This document shows, piece by piece, positions 23,763 to 34,153 of a stretch of 64,000 bases of DNA. The position numbers and the translations under genes were made by a program. Every line of letters begins with the position of its first letter. The stretch's first letter is position 1. The notes under the pieces were generated by a model. The model did not search any database and was not told the origin of the DNA. It was given only the letters and a program-made list of their open reading frames with translations. Origin of the DNA: Sambucus nigra (lineage: Eukaryota > Streptophyta > Magnoliopsida > Dipsacales > Adoxaceae); contig OX422211.1 in assembly GCA_949130495.1 (NCBI GenBank), forward strand, positions 399,461,049-399,525,048, written 5' to 3'.

Positions 23763-24345
23763 TTCAAACCCACGACCAACTCCGGTTGGTAAAAGGGCGA
23801 GAACAAAATATACTCCTTTGGTTAGGAGGCGTACACTAGCGTGATCAACTCCGGTTGATAAAATAACTAATGGACATGATAGTTCGAGCGTGATCAACTT
23901 TGGTTGGTAAAATAGCGAGAACAAAATATACTCCTTTGGTTAGGAGGCGTACACTAGCGTGATCAACTCCAGTTGATAAAATAACTAGTGGACATGATAG
24001 TTCGAGCGTGATCAACTTCGGTTGGTAAAATAGCGAGAACAAAATATACTCCTTTGGTCAGGAGGCGTACACTAGCGTGATCAACTCCGGTTGATAAAAT
24101 AACTAGTGGACATAATAGTTCAAGCGTGATCAACTTCGGTTGGTAAAATAGCGAGAACAAAATAAACTCCTTTGGTTAGGAGGCGTACACTAGCGTGATC
24201 AACTCCGGTTGGTAAAATAACTAGTGGACATGATAGTTCGAGCGTGATCAACTTCGGTTGGTAAAATAGCGAGAACAAACTATACTCCTTTGGTTAGGAG
24301 GCGTACACTTGCGTGACCAACTCCGGTTGGTAAAAGAGCAAGAAC
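23763..24345 (+). repeat. 118-bp minisatellite in the Tat 3' region
   Basis: The landmark GTACACTAGC recurs at 23,831, 23,949, 24,067, 24,185 and, with one change, 24,303, an exact 118-bp period. Each unit carries CAACTCCGGTTG-type and CAACTTCGGTTG-type inverted repeats and ACTCCTTTGGTTAGGAGGCG. The array opens with a copy of the linker sequence from 21,776-21,815. Frames of 65 codons on the minus strand are frames through the repeat. Confidence 0.93.
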
Positions 24346-24925
24346 AACATTCTTAAAAAGGCCAATCTATGCTGGCTAGAAAGTAAGATATTACCTCAAA
24401 TGCCAACTTATGTTGGTCGAGAAGTAAGTTTATTACATAAAAGTTCCTCGAAGAACAAAATATTCCAAACTGAACCAAGTATGGTTGGTCGGGGATAAAA
24501 ACCCACTAATTGTAGTTGGTCGACGAGGAATATTTATTGACCTTAGTTGGTCGAACATATTTTATGAAAAAGACAAAAATTTACCAAGCATAGCTGGTCG
24601 GGGATAAAAACTCTCACTAACTATAATTGGTCGACGATCACAATTTGACAACCTTGGTTGGTTGGAGAAATTTTAAACATTTTTTTATACTCATTACTTT
24701 ATTATTAAAGTGATCGAGCGACATTTCTGATACTGGTAACTTTTTATTACTAAGTTGGTTGATGAACAGCACAAAATTGCTATCTTTTTAACAGATATGT
24801 GAATATAACATGTTTGACAAGCACAAAACAATAGCAATACAAATTTGCAAACAAAAATGAAATTCTTTCATTAAAGTCAAAATGAATTACAAATTACATG
24901 TGTACTAACTATTACATTGAGATCC
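24346..24925 (+). other. Diverged continuation of the minisatellite, and spacer
   Basis: Up to about 24,670 the motif GTTGGTCG keeps recurring at irregular spacing (for example near 24,412, 24,484, 24,516 and 24,549), which looks like older, decayed repeat units. 24,680-24,925 is AT-rich and would be the 3' flank of the antisense gene. Confidence 0.6.
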
Positions 24926-27900
24926 CTACTCTATTGGTTTCTTTCCCTTAGCTTTTGAAACAGGCTCCTCGCCAGCATGAGGATCTTCCAGGCAAAGAGG
25001 AGAATTAATAAAGTTAATGTCTCTGAGCATTCTGACGTTCATCACAGAAGGTGTGTCCAGTAGGTGCTCAGGACGAGATACATTAATTTGGGAATGAAGA
25101 TTGTAGTCACCAAGGTATTTTGAAATTAAGCTTCGAGGAATGGAACGAGCAGGGATCCATTCCATGTCCAATTTATAAGGTGGCACGGGCAAGTCTAGTA
25201 GCCCAGGAGCATGATAATCCCATAAATAATGGCCCTGCTCTAGTTTTAATTCACCCAGGGCGTTCAACCATCCCTGCTTATAACCTTCATTATTGGCGTG
25301 TTCAATACGAGCATCCAAGTGACAAAGGGCCTCATTGTAGCCTGCTATCCAGAACTCGCGAGGTTGTTTATGGAATTGGAAAGTTAGTCTCTCTAACTGC
25401 TCATGAAGTTTTCTGGCAAAAACATCCTTATGATCCAGAGCAGACTTTGTCGAAGCAAGTTGATCCTCCAAAGTTTGAATTTTCTTGGACATTTCAGACA
25501 AAGCACGATTTTTTGCATTCAATTGGAACGCTTGAGTTTCCAAAGTTGACTGAGTACGAGATTCTTCAATATTATGGCTAACGACTGTTGATCGAGTAGG
25601 TGGAGAATTTTTCTCCTCGACAACATTTTGAACAGCTCTTCCTCACCCACGAGAACCTCTTCCTCGTCCCCTAGCAGCAGTAGAAGTGCCCGACCTTCTC
25701 AAGGTATCCAACTCTTGCCTTAATTTGGCATTCTCAAGTTCTAGAAAGGAAAATCCCTCGTCGGTCACTGGGATTACAGCTGTTGAAGAAGATGCTGCAG
25801 ACTTATATTGTGCCAGCTCTTTCTGCAAATTGTTGTTTTCTTGCTCTAGCAGCTCGGCGATCTGTCTACAAGCTTCAACTTCACCCTTTAGGGTTCTCTC
25901 CCTAACATCATACCCAGCAAGGATCTTTTTATGGCCTGTCTCAGCAGAAAGCTGTTGATATCTCTTCTCATACCCCTCATGCAACAGGGCAGTTGATTCT
26001 TTATACTGATTTTGAAGGTCTTCTAAGGTACATTAAAGATCTTCTATCATCTCGTAATAGGCCACGTTATTGGCCACAGCTCGATCAAGTAAATCCTTCA
26101 AGTGCTGATATGCCTCCACTGCCTGCTCTGAAGCACCATGACCAAGGATGTCAGCAACCTCTGATGCACTTAGGTCTGTGTGACCATCTTTATAGTATTC
26201 ATGGCATTGCTTCATCAACTTTGTGTCATTAGTAGACAGCAGATCCATTCTGGCCAGAAACTAACAGAGAAAGAAAAAGTAATCATCAAAAAGAAGATTA
26301 AGATAGAGTGCAGATAAAGAAGAGACAATCATATGGAAGCAAAGAACTCAAATTTTATTAGATCATAAGGCGAAGTTACAAAGATCTGAGTTACATTTGA
26401 AAAAGAAGAAAAACAGAAAGATAATACCGAACAACTTCACACCTTTTCCTTGTCTCCCAAGACTTTCTCGGGAGGCTGGGACAAGGAGCTTGGTTGCTCG
26501 GTGGGAACAATGATTTGATCGGCTGGAATTGGGATTTGTTCAGGAGGAGCCGGCAAAGAAGAAATCTCCTCAGCAGATGTCTGGTTGGGTTGAGGAGCAA
26601 GGACTTGATCACCCACTATTATTGAAGATTCTTCAGATGCAGCTTCGTCTTCATCTTCGTCTTCAATAACTGGAGGAGGACCGGGGAGATGTTGTTGAAA
26701 TAGCTCAGAGTCCTCGCTCACCTTCAATTCCTGCAAGGCAGCAACCCAACCATCATGGAAGTATTTCAAACTTCCATACTTCACTTGGGTCATCATTGCT
26801 GCTACCCCCCTATCCCATCCTTTGTCCCAACCAGTTCGAAAGGATTTCTTCACAGCCGTTTTTCTCTTCATCTTCTCCGAGGAGAGCTTCTCGGATTGAA
26901 GGTCCTCGGAGGCTTTCAGCTTGGCCTCCAACTCCTCCTTCTGACGATTTGCTTCGCGCAGAAGTGTCAGCTCTTCCTCAGCTGATTTCAGCTTATTTTC
27001 AAGCTCCCCAAAGCTCGTCGGCTTCTCGGCATATTTTTTATTCTTTTTCTCCAAGTCTTTCACTTTCTCTCCCAATTGCACTTTCTCTGCCTCAGACGCA
27101 GTCAATTTCTTCTCCCATTCAACCTTATCCTCGTCGTATCTTTGACGGGATTCCTTCAGAGATTGGGCCAAACCCTGAAATGCATCCTCTACTCCAGACG
27201 AGGAGCTTGAAGCCTTGAGCACTTCATCTTTCTTCACAATGGTGTTAAAACAACTCACCAGCTGAAAAAAGAAGGTATTGATGAGTTAATGACAAGATAC
27301 ATATATAGATAGAAAGAAAGAAAAATGCAGAATACGAGAAACTTACTGAAGCGATGTGACGAGTAGCTAGGGATGTCAGCATATCCCTAGACATGTTTTC
27401 TTCAATTCCTTGGACTTCAGGAATAGTCCAAGTCTTTACCGAGCTCATCGCAGAACTCGGAGGAATAATGGTTGGAACTCCAGATCCACTAGCTTGGAGC
27501 TGGGGAATGGATTCAGAAAAACTAACCGAGGAGGATTTCTTCAATCTCCTCAGTGGTACTTCAGCAGTTTCAGCCAAAGAACCTTTGGTGGGGGAAATGG
27601 TAACCACTTCCATAGAAGTACTTCTCTTGCTCGGAGCCATTGGAGGCTTCTCGGCAGCCTTCTGAGCAGCAACAGAAGGAACAACATCCACTTTCTTTAT
27701 CCCCTTTGGGACTTCAGCCTTGTTTCTCTTTCCATCCCCGGCAGAGGAAGTCTCCTCGAAGATAGCAGGAACCCTCCTCTTGCCCATTTTCTGACTTAGA
27801 GGAATGTGAGATTCTGGTGAAGATTCCTCAGAAGCTGGCAATGGGTCACTAATGCTGACCACAGGACGAGCAGTGAAGGATGATGTGTAGCTCCTGTACT

Positions 27901-28706
27901 GCAGCAAATATGAAGCAGACCTGATATGCTCGTCTGCAACTCTTCGATGCAAATTCCAGATATGTTTCAAATGCTTTATATTTATTTCTGACTCCTTTGG
28001 AGTTTTTCTCTTACTGTCAACTGCAAACAAATACATAGTAAAATATCAGTCATACATTTTGTCAAACACAATGAAATCATAATTTCAAAAACAAAATAAG
28101 ATGAAAATGACCTATCCCATTGCCATATGGGGGGAATCTGGGACCCTCATATACTGCATCTCCAATCAAAGGGGCATGTTGCCAATTTTTTATGACTACC
28201 CCATGTTCAAAATAATCCATGTTTGCATCAGGGAGGTTGACTACTAAGGCCCTATTTAAAAACCTAGTTTTTAAATAAAAAACATTGTCTAAAACAGCCC
28301 ATCTATAACAGTACATAATCTCAGGAATTCCTATACGAGTTCCATGAGTTTGATTTAACCTATGTACCCCATTAACTATTCTCCATGTGTTGGGGGATAT
28401 TTTTACAGGGACAACATCGAAATACTGACAAAACTCTAAACACAAAGGGTTTGGTGGAAAAGAAAATCCACATTCAGCAATAAAAAGGCTAGGGAACCAA
28501 TGTCCATTAGCCAAATTAAAATAAGTTGAAGGCTTAGAAAGACTCTCCAAAGTTACCCAAGAAGGAATAGAGAAGTCAGAACGGAACTTCTCAAGAGATT
28601 CGATAATATAAACCATGGTGAGTAAAAAGAAATGAAGAAGAAAGAAAATCTTACAGGAAAAAGGAGATCTGTTGACAAACAAACGAAGGAGGGAATGAAT
28701 GCACAA
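24926..28706 (-). pseudogene. Antisense four-exon gene inside the Tat element (Transposase_28-like plus coiled coil)
   Basis: Minus strand. Exons: 28,706-28,112; 28,020-27,347; 27,261-26,443; 26,260-24,926. Introns of 91, 85 and 182 bp begin GT and end AG (donors GTCATTTTC, GTAAGTTTC, GTGTGAAG; acceptors TTTGTTTGCAG, TTTTTTCAG, CTGTTAG). Phases match at all three joints, giving 1141 codons including the final stop. Two in-frame stops break exon 4: TAA at 26,033-26,035 and TGA at 25,643-25,645. Exon 1 contains NPLCLEFCQYFDVVP and ISPNTWRIVNGV, which resemble the Pfam 'putative gypsy type transposon' domain (Transposase_28). Exons 3 and 4 are mostly charged coiled coil, with a short RGRGRGSRG stretch. 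Exon 2 is Ser/Pro-rich. A later start at 28,616 (Met 31) is possible. Extra antisense genes are known in Tat elements; their function is not established. Confidence 0.85.
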
Positions 28707-28778
28707 GAGAGAGAAAAGCTTTAGAAAACTCGAAAGCAGAAATTGAAAAGGTAGAAGACGATGGGATTGCCTCTGAAG

Positions 28779-28786
28779 TTTAAATA
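28779..28786 (-). promoter_or_regulatory. Possible TATA box for the antisense gene
   Basis: TATTTAAA on the minus strand, about 73 bases upstream of the first ATG of the antisense gene, followed by a CT-rich leader. The position suits an internal promoter independent of the LTRs. The match is weak in AT-rich DNA. Confidence 0.35.
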
Positions 28787-29029
28787 CCTTGCCTTGGGAA
28801 ACGGCGAAAGAAATGATTACAAAAAGGAAACTATTACGCTACCGTCGGCTAAAAGGACAAAAAAATGCACGAAGATCGAAGCGCTTTTAAAAATGCAAAA
28901 AGGCGGATTCTGCGAATTTGGAAGGAAATTTAAATACGAAGAAAAAGTTCCTAAAACCCAGGAAGGTCATTCAATATTGCCATATACTGAGAAAGAATGT
29001 TCCATACTCCTCAAAGTTCGAAATATGAA

Positions 29030-29043
29030 ACATTGGGGGCTTC
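29030..29043 (+). other. Polypurine tract of the Tat element
   Basis: CATTGGGGGCTTC, directly before the 3' LTR start TGTTGATACC. This is the expected priming site for plus-strand DNA, although it is interrupted by pyrimidines. Confidence 0.75.
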
Positions 29044-29611
29044 TGTTGATACCAAAATTAATATGCTGATATGGACAAATAATACGAAGACACGTGTCAA
29101 TCTACGTGGCACAATAGCAACGAGGAAGTTCATTTCTCCGACCAACTCATGTTCTCTCCGAGCAACAAGGATACACCGAGGAACTCTAGCACTCCGAGGA
29201 ACTCCAGCGCTCCGAGGAACTCTTGAGTAACGAGCAACTGAGGCGGTCCGAGCTGCACCTCGTCCCCAGCATTGATTGCCAGATAACCAACAGTTCAACT
29301 GGTTCATTAAATGCTTATCATTGACGCACACGCTTAAGGGCATTAAATGTATTACCCTTTCATATGTATATCATTTAATGTATCACCCTTTCAGATGATA
29401 GCATCAAGGCTATAAATACATTGTATCACCCTCATTCAAAGGGACCGGAATTTCTGGATAGATCTTGTAATCGAGAATTCCCAAACACTCAGCAATAACA
29501 TAACAGTGGACGTAGGCCATTCTTATAAGGCTGAACCACTTTAAATTTTTTTGTCTCATTTTATTTATCTGTGATTGAATAATTAGAGCAATCTAATTTT
29601 TTACATCAACA
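29044..29611 (+). repeat. 3' LTR of the Tat element
   Basis: Same length as the 5' LTR, with about 12 hand-counted differences, for example near 29,080, 29,092, 29,127, 29,231, 29,270 and 29,545-29,552. Its TATA box is at 29,411-29,418. It is followed by CACGC, the second target-site copy. Confidence 0.95.
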
Positions 29612-29616
29612 CACGC

Positions 29617-30185
29617 TTTAAATAAGAATTTATATGCCACCTCAAAAATAGTGTCGCTCGAATGAGATCAGCCTGTCGTTCGCGTGACATGGCTATCTCT
29701 CTCGAACAAGCTCAGATGTCGTTTGAACGACGTGACGTCAGTTTGACTTTTTGACTTTTTCTTTAAAACGTCTCTTCCAAAAGACATCCAAATAAGTCAA
29801 ACTATTTTCCATGTTTATCAGAATAAAACGAAGTGTAAAACATTTAAAACACTTTTAAAACATTTTAAAATATTTTTCCTTATAAAAATTAAATCCTTAT
29901 CTTTTATAAAAATTATTCCGAGCACCATTAATTATACGCATTCATACATGTGTAATCTCGGAATGTAATTATCTTGAAGAAGAATAAATTTTCACCAATT
30001 TAAACTTCAACATGACTAATTCTTTGAAGCTTTACCGCAACGTCTTCAATTTCTTCAATACATCATAGACCGAGTGGGATCGTGACAAGAATAAAATCTC
30101 CCTATGGCACATTACAAACACAGTTTTGTTCACGGAATTAAGTCAAAAAAATACAGGGACTCAATTTGAAATTTATGTCCTTATA
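29617..30185 (-). repeat. Sirevirus-like 3' LTR, inner part
   Basis: Continues the LTR broken at 17,085 and matches 34,826-35,387. On the minus strand the LTR starts at 30,185 with TATAAGGACATAAA, mutated from TGTAAGG. It includes the repeats near 29,650-29,740 (CGCTCGAATGAGATCAGCCT and relatives). Confidence 0.88.
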
Positions 30186-30582
30186 AATCTCCCCCTTTGA
30201 CCGAGTGGGGTCGTCAAGCCATATGACGCCTAAATCCCATCCCATAAACCCAAAGTCAAAAATTACAGGGCACAAACTAGAATATGTAGCACCGGTAAGC
30301 ATAAACTGTCTGAATATGATGTAGACTTGAAATTTCCAATTTCTAAAGCATACCTACACACATAAAACAGACAAACAGATACCCAGTGAAGTATGGAGAA
30401 ACAAATGATACCAATTTATATTTCCAATAAGAACAAATCATTTGATAAACATATGAGCAATTATATGATACCAATTTATAAACGATGTAATCAAACAATA
30501 TGTAAATCCAGATATCAATAAACATGCTCAATAAATCTCAAAGATCCCCCTACATCACATACATCTCTCCCCCTTTTTGTCT
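30186..30582 (-). other. Multiple polypurine tracts before the Sirevirus-like 3' LTR
   Basis: On the minus strand, TCAAAGGGGGAGATT abuts the LTR (30,186-30,200). Further tracts GTAGGGGGATC (about 30,543-30,553) and AAAAAGGGGGAGAG (about 30,565-30,578) lie upstream. Several spaced polypurine tracts are a described trait of Sireviruses. Confidence 0.7.
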
Positions 30583-30902
30583 TGAAAGAAAATTCGGCGA
30601 AAAGATAAACAATTCAATAACTATCTAGCATGAGAATATACCAATTAAAAAATGCTAGATAATGATGAAACAACCAGCTAAATATGATCGAGCAATGACA
30701 AATCAGTAACTAGTAGACAAATGAATCACACAAAGAGTATAGCAATCTAATTAGGTGTGATAAACGAAATCATATGCAAAATACCAATTTTGTAGACAGT
30801 AGAACCTGCATATAGACCAGTTAATCCCGAAAACTTCCAGCAGTACCAAAAAAATATCACAATGTGAACCAGAGGACTACAAACCAAAGAAGCAAAAAAT
30901 CT

Positions 30903-31010
30903 AGACTGTCGTTCAAACGAGCCTGGGACGTCGCTCAAACGAGATGAACACGTCGCTCGAACGAGACTTCGCGCAACATGGAGATGTCGCTCAAACGACT
31001 TCACGCGACA
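30903..31010. repeat. Four CG-NN-CAAACGA-like repeats
   Basis: TCGTTCAAACGAG, TCGCTCAAACGAG, TCGCTCGAACGAG and TCGCTCAAACGA follow each other at about 25-30-bp spacing. Each is a near-palindrome. They resemble the repeats in this element's LTRs. Confidence 0.8.
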
Positions 31011-31952
31011 TGCCAAATTTTCATAGATTCCAGAAATATTATATATTATTGCCCAGTGAAAAAGTTTCCAGAAAAAAATTCCAGGAAGGGCCTAACAGCA
31101 GTAAAACAGTGCTAAAATAGAAGGCTTTTAACACGAAACACAAAAACGCATAGAAACTAACATTGCGAGTTACATGCAAACATCGTACCGATGTGCTCAA
31201 ACATGGACATGGAATGTATGGGCATGAAACTACAACAAATGAGTCACAATTCCAACACATCGAAACGATCAAGACGCTCTAATTAATAGCAATAAATCAT
31301 CAAACTTTATTATAACCATATGACAATTAAAGTGTGCGCTTAATGAACTAAACATACTACATGCACATAAATCTAGATTTTTGACGATTTTACAAATAAT
31401 AGCGTCAAATTTCAATGTTTCAACATTAAGATATGTTGTGCAAACCCGTTTAAATTTTTTCCAACCAAACTCCCTCATAAATAAATACTTTTTCATGTTC
31501 TTTTGAGGTTACTAGCATTCTCAACTTAGAGAAAATCTTATTGGCCCTTTTCATAGCATTTTCCTTTTTCTTTTGGCCTCTTTTAAACGGTGGCTTTCGC
31601 GATGACTCAATTTTGAACTCTCGTAGCCCTTTCCCGTGAATCACTCATCATTTTTTCAATTAAATACCAATTCAAATCCTCACGGTAAACGGTTTTATAT
31701 GCACACTTCTGCTTAAGTCTACTTACGCATAGATGGAAAGATTGAGATAAGAACGCCTCACCAAATTCAAATATGCAAGAGAAATAAAACATCCATATAA
31801 ACTCATGCATGTGTGAAATGTTGGAATATATACAAAGTCGAATCAAAATGCATATCAACTTCAAAACAACCTCATATAAATAATGGATAAGATCATTCTA
31901 GGCATCGATAATAATGACCAAATGTCCTAGCCACATAGATAATGAAACGATT

Positions 31953-31970
31953 GGGGGGGGGGGGGGGGGG
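31953..31970. repeat. Run of 18 G
   Basis: An uninterrupted G tract (C on the element's coding strand). Its length may be a sequencing artefact. Confidence 0.9.
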
Positions 31971-32233
31971 TCCAAGCACACCAATATGCCACATCAAACA
32001 TGTAAACTCAAAAACAAAACCAAAAAATCTTTTTGGATTTTCAAACATATTTTGACCCGAATAAAAGAAAAATCTTTTTGGTTTTTCAAAAGTTTTCTAA
32101 AAAACAAAATCTTTTTATATTTTTCAATAGGACTCAAAGTGAAAAACTATAATACAAAGAGATAAACATGTCACTATACTAGCAATGAATATATCATGAA
32201 GCAAACTAGCATATGACAAACAAGGCAACACTA

Positions 32234-34101
32234 TCATCCTTTAGATTTAGCATGGGAAGAATCAAGTGCACCCAAACGCGAATCATGAAGATTTATTCCT
32301 AAAGCCACTAAATCCGACTTCCTAACCCAAGTTGGTGTAAAATGACGCATGGGGATTTGGGAAACCGGGACAACTTTATTCCTAAAATTCCTAGGAGCTT
32401 GTCTAAGGTCGTAATAATAATGCCTAAGGTGACCTTTCCTACCTCAAAACGTGCAAGTGTTGCGATGGTGGGAATGATTACCTATATGTGGACCTTTTCT
32501 AACCTTCCTAGTGTTTCTCACACGTGCGGGGGGAATGGGAACAACTCTCTCATCAAAACATATACCTCCCCTATCTTCTTAATTTGGACGGTGCCTAAGA
32601 TCTTATCTAACTTCTCCGAACTTGCCTCCAAATCAAACTTAACTCTAGACGAGTCTCTCAATCTTTCCTCCAACTCATGAATCCAAGACTCGAGCAAATG
32701 CCTAGACTCCTCAAACTAGAAAATCTCATTTTTCAAAGACTCCATCAAACCACGGAGATTATCTCTGTCACCCTCGACATACTCTAATTTCTCCCTAAGA
32801 GTCTTCTCTCGTTCATTAAGATCCTCAATCAAACTATCATTATTTTCTATGGCACGCTCATTCAACTTAGCTTGCAATTTTGCATTTGCCTTTTTCACTT
32901 TCACTGTCTCGGCATACAACTCATTAAATGCTACTTGCAACTCTTTCACATCTACTTCCTCCTATTCACTCTCTTGTCCCTCACTAACATGGGATTCACT
33001 CAAAACCTCCTCGAAAGTTTCATTCACATGAGAATCGTCGTCACTCACATGACATGCCATAAACGCAATAAAGTTACCCTCAATGGGGGAAGTCTCTACC
33101 TCTTTCGGATCACTATAACTTAAGGTGGCACTATATAAAATAGGTTGCTTGCCCTCTTTCTTAAGTCTAGTGGGACACTCCTTAAATTTGTGACCGTAAC
33201 ATTCACACCTAAAACACCTATCAGACTCATCTCCCTTAGGATTCTCAAACTTATCCTTAGGGGTGGAATCTACTCTGTTGTTCTTGAATTTTTCAAATAT
33301 CTTGGCATCTTTCAATTTCTTTTAAAGCTTAATAAAAATTTTAAATTTCTTTGCCAACAAAGCAACATCCTCAAAATCGAAATCCGAAACTTTAATTTCC
33401 TTCGTTTGGGTTTTCAAAGCAATACCCTTTTCTTTCTTAGGCACTTTCTTGGAGGTAATCATGTCGATTTCATAGGTTTGTAAGTCACATACAATCTCTT
33501 CTAGTTTTTTCGACTCTAACTTACCCAAGGAGTTTAAAATAGTCACTTTCTCATCAAACCTACTAGGTAACGACCTAAGGATTTTCTTAATGACACGGTT
33601 GTGGGGAATTTTCTCACCTAGGTTAAACGACGAGTTGACAATATTGGACAACCTATAATAAAACTCATCAAAAGTCTCACTCTCTAACATCCTAATGTTC
33701 TCAAACTATGTGGTGAGATTTTGAAGTTTTGACGCCCTAACCGTGCTGATGCCCTCGTGAGTGAGTGCCAAAATATCCCAAGCCTCTTTTGATATTTCAC
33801 AAGTCATAATTCTATTATATTCTTCTGGTGTGACATTTCAAGAAATAACGTGCAAACCCTTAGAATTATATTGCGACAGCCTATGTTCAGTTTCGGTCCA
33901 TGACTCGATAGGCTTTAAACTAGTGACCTCGCCTATAACAGTGACAGGGCTTGCCCAACCTTTCTCAACTCCTAGCCAAACACGCTCATCAATAGATTTT
34001 AACGCATTTTTCATTCTCATCTTCCAATAAGTGTAATTAGTGCCATAAAAAATAGGAGTTTGAAACGATTCATTATTTCCATAATTCATCTTTGAAAACA
34101 C
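32234..34101 (-). pseudogene. gag: Sirevirus-like copia gag, decayed
   Basis: Starts soon after the primer site, as MFSKMNYGN or, four residues later, MNYGN. GTNYTYWKMRMKNALKSIDE is the typical N-terminal signature of SIRE-type gag, followed by the UBN2-like region (FDEFYYRLSNIVNSSFNLGE, ILRSLPSRF). A zinc knuckle CFRCECYGHKFKECP (CX2CX4HX4C, about 33,170-33,220) and a coiled coil (about 32,720-32,950) follow. A second knuckle-like stretch with GRKGHLRHYYYDLRQ (about 32,400-32,450) has lost cysteines and lies in another frame. The first 1.4 kb keeps one frame, broken by stops at about 33,838, 33,705, 33,322, 32,962 and 32,716, so decay is mostly by point mutation. The last readable phrase is TPTWVRKSDLVALG, ending at 32,234. 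No pol follows. Confidence 0.85.
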
Positions 34102-34130
34102 ACAGGATCACAAATAAATTATGTTTTCAA

Positions 34131-34142
34131 GCTTTGATACCA
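34131..34142 (-). other. Primer-binding site of the Sirevirus-like element
   Basis: On the minus strand TGGTATCAAAGC, one base off the initiator-tRNA-Met complement, about 11 bases inside the 5' LTR edge. Confidence 0.8.
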
Positions 34143-34153
34143 ATTTGGAAGAT

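Larger units (their letters stand above)
17086..29611 (+). mobile_element. Tat-lineage Ty3/gypsy element, structurally complete
   Basis: 12,526 bp with two 568-bp LTRs (17,086-17,653 and 29,044-29,611). By hand count they differ at about 12 positions, so the insertion is fairly recent. The CACGC target duplication is perfect. Order: LTR, primer site, gag-protease-RT-RNase H-second RNase H-integrase on the plus strand, a 118-bp minisatellite, an antisense four-exon gene, polypurine tract, LTR. The extra archaeal-type RNase H between RNase H and integrase is the mark of the Tat lineage. The sense polyprotein has three in-frame stops, one frameshift and lost catalytic residues, so this copy cannot move by itself. 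Confidence 0.95.
30583..32233 (-). mobile_element. Unidentified 3' interior of the Sirevirus-like element
   Basis: Only short frames. I see none of the protease, integrase, reverse transcriptase or RNase H motifs expected of copia pol. A cluster of CGTTCAAACGAG-like repeats lies at 30,903-31,010. A run of 18 G is at 31,953-31,970. Basic short frames around 31,450-31,864 are unlike any family I know. Confidence 0.5.

Noticed and set aside
23763..24345. CRISPR-like repeat-spacer array
   Set aside because: The units are 118 bp and repeated over their whole length without unique spacers. It is a minisatellite in a plant retrotransposon.
28761..29069. 102-codon plus-strand frame before the Tat 3' LTR
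   Set aside because: It overlaps the polypurine tract and runs into the LTR. It lies opposite the 5' end of the antisense gene and resembles no protein.
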